Assembly (NCBI GenBank): GCA_016213865.1
Contig: JACQZL010000270.1
Coordinates: 1 to 6,514, forward strand
Source of the DNA: Candidatus Rifleibacteriota bacterium
Lineage (GTDB): Bacteria; UBP17; UBA6191; JACPRK01
Direction of reading: 5' to 3'
DNA length: 6,514 nucleotides
Notes under the pieces: model-generated
What the model saw: only the letters and a program-made list of their open reading frames with translations
What the model was told of the DNA's origin: nothing
Database searches by the model: none
Translations under genes and position numbers: made by a program
Part shown: positions 1 through 5,800 of the stretch, one piece after another
How the letters are laid out: every line of letters starts with the position of its first letter
Position numbering within the stretch: the stretch's first letter is position 1

Positions 1-186
1 GCCACGGGCGCCATCCGCAAGCTCGCCGACCCGAAGAAGGCCAGCTTGCCGATCGTCGCCCTGACGGCCCACGCCTACCGCGGCGACCAGGAGCGCTGCC
101 TGGCCGCCGGCATGGACGCCTACATCAGCAAGCCCATCGACCGCGGCGAGCTGGTGGAGATGGTGGAGCGATTCGCGCCGAGGTGA
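1..186 (+). CDS. Receiver (REC) domain, C-terminal end of a response regulator or hybrid histidine kinase (5' partial)
   Basis: The first frame is open from the window edge to a TGA at 184-186, giving 61 residues. It contains [19 protein letters not shown] (16-34) and [12 protein letters not shown] (35-46). This is the beta4-alpha4-beta5 part of a CheY-like receiver: T22 is the conserved switch Thr/Ser and K44, before a Pro, is the conserved phosphoacceptor-site Lys. The phospho-acceptor Asp lies upstream, outside the window. The wording 'ALTAHA..GD.E.CLAAGMD.Y.SKP' is typical of receivers in hybrid sensor kinases, and the protein ends about 15 residues after the KP motif, so REC is the C-terminal domain. 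A stand-alone regulator cannot be excluded. The nearest downstream gene is about 480 bases away, so co-transcription with it is not indicated. Confidence 0.9.
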   Translation, partial: ATGAIRKLADPKKASLPIVALTAHAYRGDQERCLAAGMDAYISKPIDRGELVEMVERFAPR

Positions 187-225
187 GGGCGAGAAGGGAG
201 CAGAGACGCGTGCCTGTGCAAGATT

Positions 226-253
226 CCGGCAAAGTCCCCGGAAAGGACTTCGG
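226..253 (+). terminator. Possible weak hairpin downstream of the receiver gene
   Basis: AAGTCC (232-237) pairs with GGACTT (245-250) around a 7-base loop. CCG (226-228) pairs with CGG (251-253) if three bases bulge. No T-tract follows, so this is not a canonical intrinsic terminator. The stronger hairpins of the adjacent 263-334 element could equally end the transcript. Confidence 0.2.
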
Positions 254-262
254 CAACCCGGT

Positions 263-334
263 TCGTCACCCCCGCGCAAGCGGGGGTCCAGGATCGATGC
301 AACCCCTGGACTCCCGCTTTCGCGGGAATGACGA
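263..334. repeat. REPIN-like inverted pair of REP hairpins
   Basis: Two 28-base arms (265-292 and 305-332) lie in opposite orientation around a 12-base spacer. They match at 24 of 28 positions when one is reverse-complemented, and two further flanking base pairs extend the symmetry to 263 and 334. Each arm is itself a hairpin. The left arm pairs ACCCCCGC (268-275) with GCGGGGGT (280-287) around GCAA. The right arm, read on the minus strand, pairs ATTCCCGC with GCGGGAGT around GAAA. The minus-strand core GTCATTCCCGCGAAAGC is the widely distributed intergenic 'TTCCCGCGAAAGCGGGAA'-type repeat. Elements of this kind are usually non-autonomous and mobilised by RAYT (TnpA_REP) transposases; none is visible here. 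It may also act as a transcription terminator or mRNA stabiliser. Confidence 0.8.
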
Positions 335-658
335 CTTCGCCGATGCCCTGGCCCGTTGAGGGGCAGCGTGGAACCGGAGGTGCGCAGGGCGACCTGCATC
401 CCGCGCCTCGACGGCGCCCGGGGCCTCTGGCCGGCTGTCCGTGCGGCGGGGGCAGATTCCCTTCCTCGGGAAGGCGCAAGACGACTCCCCGCCAGGGGCC
501 GGCATGGCCCGGGATACCCGACGGGGCGCTTGGGATGCGGCTTGCCCGATTCCGGCACGCCCCTTGATTGAAGGCGGTTCGAGACCGCTCACGGCTCGGA
601 AATCGACCTGGTGGCCCTCGGAGGGCATCCAACTCCGGATGTCCGACGGCCCCCACGC
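335..658. other. Gene-free GC-rich stretch upstream of the lipoprotein gene
   Basis: No convincing coding frame is seen: the small ORFs here have Arg/Pro/Gly-rich translations typical of non-coding GC-rich DNA. Several short inverted repeats are present: CCTTCC-TCG-GGAAGG (460-474), GCGGT-TCGAG-ACCGC (574-588), GCCCTC-G-GAGGGC (614-626) and CATCC-AACTCC-GGATG (626-641). They could fold in the leader RNA of the downstream gene, but I recognise no riboswitch or small-RNA family. No clear -35/-10 promoter pair could be picked out. Confidence 0.5.
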
Positions 659-667
659 GGAGGACCC

Positions 668-1099
668 ATGCGCACCATCCTCACCACCACCCAGAGCTGC
701 CTGCTCGCCGCCATGTTCGTGTTGACCGGCTGCGGCGACTCCGGTTCCAAGCCGCCCGCCGCCCCAGTCGCCCCCGGCCCGATCAGCGTTTCCGGCGCTC
801 CGTCCACGACCGGGACCACCAACGCCTCGAGTCCGTCGGCCCCGAATTCGACGGGCACGACCGCCTCGAACCCGTCCCAGATCATCCTCCGCCACAACGA
901 GGAACACCCGGATCAGAAGGTCGAGAGACTCGACCAGCCCACGTTCGAGCGGCTACGCGACCTGGGGTACCTGGACGCCGTCCCCGACGACCCGGGTCAG
1001 GGACCGGGCACCTGCTTCCACTACAGGATGCACTTAGAACTCGGCCGGTTGTATCCGACGTGCAGCGTCCACGGAGCTGCCTTGCCTCTGCTCTGGTGA
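668..1099 (+). CDS. Small secreted lipoprotein of unknown function
   Basis: 143 residues. An N-terminal lipoprotein signal ends in the lipobox L19-T-G-C22, so signal peptidase II cleavage would leave a lipidated Cys22. Ser, Thr, Pro, Ala, Gly and Asn dominate residues 24-75, probably a flexible tether, with two imperfect copies of TGTT.AS.PS (48-57 and 62-70). The rest, from about 72 to 128, is a charged folded-looking segment including FERLRDLGYLD (93-103). No known family is recognised. The ATG at 668 is preferred over an in-frame ATG at 611 because GGAGG (659-663) lies four bases upstream and the signal peptide then begins at residue 1. The last residues after about 135 look out of character, and protein-like sequence continues downstream in other frames to 1313. 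The natural protein may therefore be about 215 residues, and this stop may result from an indel. Confidence 0.72.
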   Translation: MRTILTTTQSCLLAAMFVLTGCGDSGSKPPAAPVAPGPISVSGAPSTTGTTNASSPSAPNSTGTTASNPSQIILRHNEEHPDQKVERLDQPTFERLRDLGYLDAVPDDPGQGPGTCFHYRMHLELGRLYPTCSVHGAALPLLW

Positions 1100-1313
1100 G
1101 CAGCCGGTCCGGGCGGCTCGTTTGGGAGCTCGAGAACAGGGAGACTGGTTGTCGACGGGCATCGCCGACGAGCCCTCCTTTCACGTGGCCCCGGCCGGCG
1201 TGGCCGTCGGAGTGTTCGACCGGGCGCCGGCGCAGGTGGTCCGGCTGTCGAGTTGTCTGCATCGCTCCCGCCAGCCAGGCGTGGCGACGATGTTCCACGA
1301 GTTCCTGCCGTAG
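1093..1313 (+). pseudogene. Out-of-frame C-terminal continuation of the lipoprotein gene (probable frameshifts)
   Basis: After the lipoprotein stop, two blocks look coding but sit in different frames. The first (1093-1143) reads LVSSRSGRLVWELENRE. The second (1146-1313) reads WLSTGIADEPSFHVAP and on through VRLSSCLHRSR to a TAG. In the second block nearly every codon ends in G or C (all but about six of 55), as in the neighbouring genes, whereas the same frame before 1143 loses that bias. Neither block has its own ribosome binding site or a plausible ATG. The simplest reading is one gene, 668-1313, interrupted by two indels near 1075-1095 and 1143, either as real decay or as sequencing error. 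No family is recognised for the continuation. Confidence 0.5.
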
Positions 1314-1347
1314 AGTGGGAGCTGGCGGTAACAGCGGTGCCCGGACA

Positions 1348-1364
1348 GCGGAGGCCCCCTCCGC
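1348..1364 (+). terminator. Possible GC-rich hairpin between the lipoprotein and propeller genes
   Basis: GCGGAGG (1348-1354) and CCTCCGC (1358-1364) form a perfect 7-bp stem with a CCC loop. It lies between the TAG at 1311-1313 and the ATG at 1397. No U-tract follows. It could terminate the upstream transcript or structure the leader of the propeller gene, or be a chance palindrome in GC-rich DNA. Confidence 0.25.
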
Positions 1365-1396
1365 GAGGGCCCGCAAGCGGACAGTGAGGAGCCGAC

Positions 1397-2386
1397 ATGG
1401 CGCGATTCGTGGTCTATCTGGCCGTGGGACTGACTCTGGTCCTGCCCGTGTGGGCATCGGGACCCGGGGCGTACCTCGTCTCGTCGCGGGTGAGCCAGGA
1501 CCCGGCCCAGCTCTGGGAGTACGACCTCTACCTCGTCGAGGGGACCCGTCGCCGGCAACTGACAGACCTGGCGGGCCCCGAAGGTGAGCCTGCCGTTCAC
1601 GCCCGCTCGGGGAGGTTTGCCTTCGTCGCGGCCCCCCGGGGGCGGTTCCAGGTTCTGACCTCGTCCTTCGGGTCATCGACCGTGCGGAAGCACGGCGCAG
1701 GGTTCGATCACTGCGGCCATCCTTCGTTCGACCCGGAGGGGCGGCGGCTCGTCTACCCGGCAGATCCGGGCGACGGTCGCTTCGTCCTGGTCATCGAAGA
1801 CCTCGAAACCGGCGGCCAGGAGAGACTCACCACCGGGCCAGGCAACAGTCTCAATCCCGAGTGGTCTCCGGACGGACGCTTCATCGTCTTCGTCTCGGAC
1901 GATCCGGGAGAGGCGGAAAGCGGGTGGCGAGGCAGGCCGCTGCTGAGGCCCGGACAGGTGCTGGCGCCCCTCCCGGGCTCCCGCAGGCCGCAGACCTGGC
2001 TGTATCGCCACGACCTGCGGACCGGCCAGACGACCCGGCTGACGCGAGGGGAGGGAGCCGATCGGGACCCGGCCTTCTCTCCCGACGGGGCATCCCTGGC
2101 GTTCAGTCGCCGGCTCGGCACGTGGGAAGCTCACGTGATGGTGATGGACTTCGCCGACGGTCGGATTCGCCCATTGACCGACGAGGCCAACCTGAACCTC
2201 CAGCCCGCCTTCAGTCCGGACGGTCGGGGGCTCTACTTCACCTCCTCCCGCTCCGGAGGCTTCAAGATCTGGTTCAAGGACCTCGTCGGGGGCAGCCTCA
2301 CCCGGCTGACGGAGGGAACTCCCAGCGAGCAACGCGCTTGCCCCGTGGCAAGTGCTCACCGCCAAGACACGAGGGGCACGGAGTGA
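1397..2386 (+). CDS. Secreted TolB-like PD40 beta-propeller protein
   Basis: 329 residues. A Sec signal peptide is clear: R3, a hydrophobic core V5-V18, and a likely cut after W19-A20. The mature part is a repeated beta-propeller. WD40-like PD40 motifs appear as HPSFDPEGRRLVY (from 108), EWSPDGRFIVF (155), AFSPDGASLAF (226) and AFSPDGRGLYF (271). Each blade closes with an R-x-LT strand: RRQLTD, ERLTTG, TRLTRG, RPLTDE, TRLTEG. An earlier divergent blade (AVHARSGRFAFVA, about 65) and the N-terminal YLVSS...LYLVEG segment suggest six blades. Such propellers are periplasmic or secreted protein-binding scaffolds without catalysis. The N-terminal domain of true TolB is absent, so this is not called tolB. 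GAGGAG (1386-1391) lies five bases before the ATG. The downstream ORF starts 20 bases after the stop, suggesting an operon. The last 20 residues do not resemble a blade and may be a tail. Confidence 0.9.
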   Translation: MARFVVYLAVGLTLVLPVWASGPGAYLVSSRVSQDPAQLWEYDLYLVEGTRRRQLTDLAGPEGEPAVHARSGRFAFVAAPRGRFQVLTSSFGSSTVRKHGAGFDHCGHPSFDPEGRRLVYPADPGDGRFVLVIEDLETGGQERLTTGPGNSLNPEWSPDGRFIVFVSDDPGEAESGWRGRPLLRPGQVLAPLPGSRRPQTWLYRHDLRTGQTTRLTRGEGADRDPAFSPDGASLAFSRRLGTWEAHVMVMDFADGRIRPLTDEANLNLQPAFSPDGRGLYFTSSRSGGFKIWFKDLVGGSLTRLTEGTPSEQRACPVASAHRQDTRGTE

Positions 2387-2406
2387 GCACGGGAAAAGGA
2401 GCGAGT

Positions 2407-2580
2407 ATGGACTTCGACAGGGGTCTCCCTTCGCGCGTATGCCGGGTCCGGTTGATGAAGGTCGAGGATGCCGGCCTTGTAGCTGACTGGATCCACGAGG
2501 GGCGGCAGCTGGGTGTCTTTCGAGGCGAGCTGCGACCCACGCCCGAGTCCCTGCTGCAGTACCACAACAAGATCAGCTAA
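2407..2580 (+). CDS. Short ORF, probably the 5' part of a broken TPR-containing gene
   Basis: 57 residues, starting MDFDRGLPSRVCRVRLMKVE. It has one of the best ribosome binding sites in the window: AAGGAG (2396-2401), five bases before the ATG and 20 bases after the propeller stop. No signal peptide or membrane segment is present. Its end, PTPESLLQYHNKIS, reads like the first helix of a TPR-type array. After the TAA (2578-2580) the same frame continues without interruption as helix-pair sequence typical of TPRs. The stop is therefore likely a nonsense mutation or sequence error in a longer gene. Alternatively it is a genuine small protein. No family is recognised from these 57 residues alone. 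Confidence 0.5.
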   Translation: MDFDRGLPSRVCRVRLMKVEDAGLVADWIHEGRQLGVFRGELRPTPESLLQYHNKIS

Positions 2581-2795
2581 GCGGGGTGGGAGTACGAGGC
2601 GGAAAGGCGGTTCGATCGGGCTCTCGAGCTGTCTCGACAAGTCGGAAATCGCTGGCGCGAGGCATGGATCCTGGAGCGAACCGGACATCTCCGCCACGCG
2701 CAGGGACGGACCGCCGACGGGGATCACTTTCTGGCGGAGGCGGCTTCCGTTTACCAAGCCATCGGCGCAGAGAGCCAGTTCTGCTCGTGGACTCC

Positions 2796-2804
2796 GGGGG
2801 GGGG
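2796..2804 (+). repeat. Homopolymeric G9 tract
   Basis: Nine consecutive G follow ACTCC in the TPR remnant, at the point where its translation stops looking like a TPR. With one more G, the frame would end at the TGA at 2886-2888. With one fewer, it would end at the TGA at 2894-2896, overlapping the next start codon. Such runs are prone to polymerase slippage and to sequencing error. Confidence 0.85.
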
Positions 2805-2881
2805 CAGTCCCGGCTCGAACGGTTGGGGCGAGGTCTGGTATCGTTCGAGGCAGCGCCATTGGTCACGGGACCGGCGCGGAA

Positions 2882-2888
2882 GAGGTGA
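2882..2888 (+). promoter_or_regulatory. Ribosome binding site that fixes a TTG start
   Basis: GAGGTGA lies four bases before TTG 2893-2895 and matches the anti-Shine-Dalgarno consensus well. It decides the start of the following gene: there is no in-frame ATG between 2581 and 3177, and the only nearby alternative, GTG 2920, has no ribosome binding site and would cut off the basic n-region of the signal peptide. Confidence 0.7.
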
Positions 2889-2892
2889 GAGA

Positions 2893-5800
2893 TTGAAAAG
2901 ACCGCTCCTCCCCGGGTGTGTGACGAGCTTCGAACTCTTGGCCGTCGTGGTCGCTCTTCTGCTGAGTTGCGGTCCCAGTCCGGCCCATACGGCCGTTCTC
3001 GGATCCCGTGGCGTCGTTCGCCAGGTGGCGTTTGCGCCGGGCGCGAACCTCGTTTCCGTACCTCTCGAGGTGACGACGACCGGTGCTCGGCCGTTGGCGG
3101 CCTCTGAACTGGTCAAGGCCGTTGCGGCCGGGTTCGTCGCGCGCTTCGAGCCCGATGCGACGGGGAGGCTTCAGGCCATGCCTTACCTGCCGGGTCCAAC
3201 TGCCACTCCGGATTTCACCTTCGCCCCCGCCAGCGCCTACCTGGTGGTGGTGCCGGCGGCGACGACCGTCACCTTACGCGGAGAGTCGTGGGGTACCGCC
3301 TCGCTCACGCGGACGGTCGAACGTGGGCTGCGACCGCTCTCGTTGCCGCACGGGGTCCCTCCGGGTCTGACCGCCAGGTCGCTCGTTACCCAACTCGGTC
3401 TTGCACTTGCCGTCGTCAGCACCACGGACGGCACCGGCGGAAGGGGACGCTTTCGGGTGGTTCTCCCCGAGACTGCCCCACCCGCATCCCAGGACCTCCG
3501 TGTGCCGGAGGGCGCGGGATTCCTGGTGAGCTCGCAACGGCTGACGCCGGTGAGCCTGCCGTTCACCAACAGTGCGCCGGTCGCGGCAACCGGAGGCAAC
3601 CGGACAGTGACCTCGAACATCCCGTTCACCCTGACCGGCGATGCCTCCTTCGATTCCGACGGCGATCCGTTGAGCTACCGCTGGAGCCAGGTTTCCGGGC
3701 CGGTCCCGCTCACGGTGACCGGCACCTCGGCCTTCGAGAGCGTCACGGCACCCGTTGCGGGGACCTACCGATATGCGCTCACGGTGACCGACGGTCTCGC
3801 CGGCAGCGGACCGTCCGAGGTCGTCGTCTCGGTCGTCGCTCCGGAGTCGGCCGGAGTGGCGAGGGTCGAGCAGACGGTGCCTGGCTCCACCGGAGGTACG
3901 GTCTCGCTCACGTCGTCGTCCATCACTCTGCCGTCGGGGCTGCTGGTCGGCGACGTGGGAGTCATGGCCAGCACCACGAGCACGGCCCTCACCACCACCG
4001 CCACCGGCCCCCGAGCCGAAAGTGCCGTCGTGTTCACCATTCCGCGGGAGCAACTGCCCACGGCCGTCCGGGCGGTGGCGAATCCGGTGAGAGTGGAGCT
4101 GCCCGTGCCGCCGGCGGCGCCGACGACAGCGGTCGCCGTACTGGTTCGCCAGCAGGTCGAGATCGACGGACAAATGGTCCCGCTGGAGTACTGGGTCGAG
4201 CCCGACTTTCCGCCTGCCGAGGCGCTGCAGGACTGCGCTGGTCCGCTCAAGACGCCGGCCAGGATGTGGCGCCTCACGAGCGCCGGCAGACTTGCCTTCG
4301 AAATCCCCGTCGCCGCGTCGACAGCGTGCTACGTGCAGGTCCTGCGCCCTCCGGCGGCAGGCGTGAGGGGGCCGGACCTCACGGCGCTCGACCTGGGACC
4401 GCTGGGCGACCGCGGCCCGGTCGTGCTCATCCACGGCTTCTACGGGCTCGAGGACGCCCCATCCGAGTCCGCCGCGGACATCGCTGCCTTCAAGGCGGGG
4501 GTCTGGGACACGTTCCGTGGGCTCCGGGAGAACTTCAGCGGGCGTTCGTGGCTGAGTTCCGGGACGCCCTACAACCCGAACGGAGCCACCGAGAACGCTC
4601 GGCTCTTCGAGAACTACCTGGCCCTGCAGTCCCGGTACAAGTTCTACCTCTATCGGTATCACACCACCGAGCGAATCCGTGCCAACGGCGAGCGCCTCGT
4701 GCACTGCCTGGAGCAAAGCGAGGTGTTCGGGACCGACGCCGCGGCGCGAGAGGCCCGCAACGGCCGCACTGTCTCGGACGTGGTGCTGATCGGCTACAGC
4801 ATGGGCGGTCTGGTGGCGCGATTTGGGATGAACACCAGGCTTGCCGATGGGAGCGGCCGGCTGGGCGATCGGACCCGAATGCTGGTCACCCTGGCCACCC
4901 CGCACCACGGTTCCCTCGGGGCCAGCTCGCTGTCGGTCACCGAGGACACGGAGCGTGCGTGGTACGCCAAGCAGGCGGTGAAGAAGCGATATCCTCCGAC
5001 GGTAGGCAGATACAACCTGGGCTACGACTTCTGGACCGAGGCAACTCCCGTGGTCGTCCCCGGGATGTGGGTGAACGGGATGCTCCGCAAGTTCAACGGG
5101 CTGGACCGGGCCACTCTCGAGCAACGGGACCGGTACGTGAACGCGAAGCTGTACGCGATCTTCGGAGGCGAGTCCAACGGGGACACTCCTTTGCGTCCGC
5201 TGACAGCGACCCAGTCGGCCGTCGTGGACCAGCCGTACGGCACGGCTGCCGACGAACCTTGCGAGTGCGGCAACTTCCTCGGCGCGTTGCGATGCCACGA
5301 GGTGTTTCACGTGAGGCGCCTGCTGCCGTTCATCCTCTCGGACAATGTCCTCACCGAGCTGGGCCGCCGGGCCCAGAACCTGTTCGTCTGCGAACGGGCA
5401 GGACCGGGAGAGCAGCTTTTCGGCGACCTCCATGGCAACGATTCGCTCGTGAGCTACGACAGCGGCACGGCCCGCGGACTGCTTCCCGAAAGCTCTCGGC
5501 TGACCGATGCCTTTCTCGGGCCTCGAGGCGACGGCGTCGAGGACCGTCTGGCGGTCTTCAATGGAGCGGATCACGAGGAGATCTACCAGGACCCGCGCGT
5601 CATCGACGCCCTTCACGCGCTTCTCGATCGACAGCGCTCCACCGCCGGTTTCGAGAACCAGGCGCCTGGCACCCCGTCGATGGCGGCTCCCGCTCCGGGC
5701 GAGGGCGGCGTCTCGGTAACTCCGACGTTGCGTGCCGGGCCCTTCACGGACGCGGACGGAGACCTGCACCAGAGCACGGTCTGGGAGATCTACGACGCGA

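Larger units (their letters stand above)
2581..2892 (+). pseudogene. TPR-like remnant continuing in frame after a stop codon
   Basis: The frame of the 2407 ORF goes on after its TAA as WEYEAERRFDRALELSRQVG, then REAWILERTGHLRHAQGR and FLAEAASVYQAIGAES. The spacing of A, L and Y residues and 'RALELSRQVGNRW.EAW.L...G.L' match tetratricopeptide repeats, which act as protein-interaction scaffolds. Codons stay GC3-rich up to about 2790. After a run of nine G (2796-2804) the in-frame translation becomes Gly/Arg/Trp-rich and loses TPR character. It has no stop before running into the next gene's signal peptide. The remnant has no in-frame ATG of its own. I infer a pseudogene, or a real gene hit by a nonsense change and an indel at the G-run. 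Confidence 0.5.

Noticed and set aside
574..588. GCGGTTCGAGACCGC resembles a tRNA T-arm.
   Set aside because: No acceptor stem, D-arm or anticodon arm could be found at the right distances upstream. It is a chance short palindrome.
266..907. Minus-strand ORFs opposite the intergenic region and the lipoprotein.
   Set aside because: They include translations of the REP-type repeat (SFPRKRESR), a well-known source of spurious ORFs, and otherwise low-complexity Gly/Arg/Ala sequence.
944..976. FERLRDLGYLD in the lipoprotein resembles a motif often seen near the ends of sulfatases, which would tie in with the SUMF1 domain downstream.
   Set aside because: It is a short match without any sulfatase catalytic motif (C/S-x-P-x-R), so no link can be claimed.
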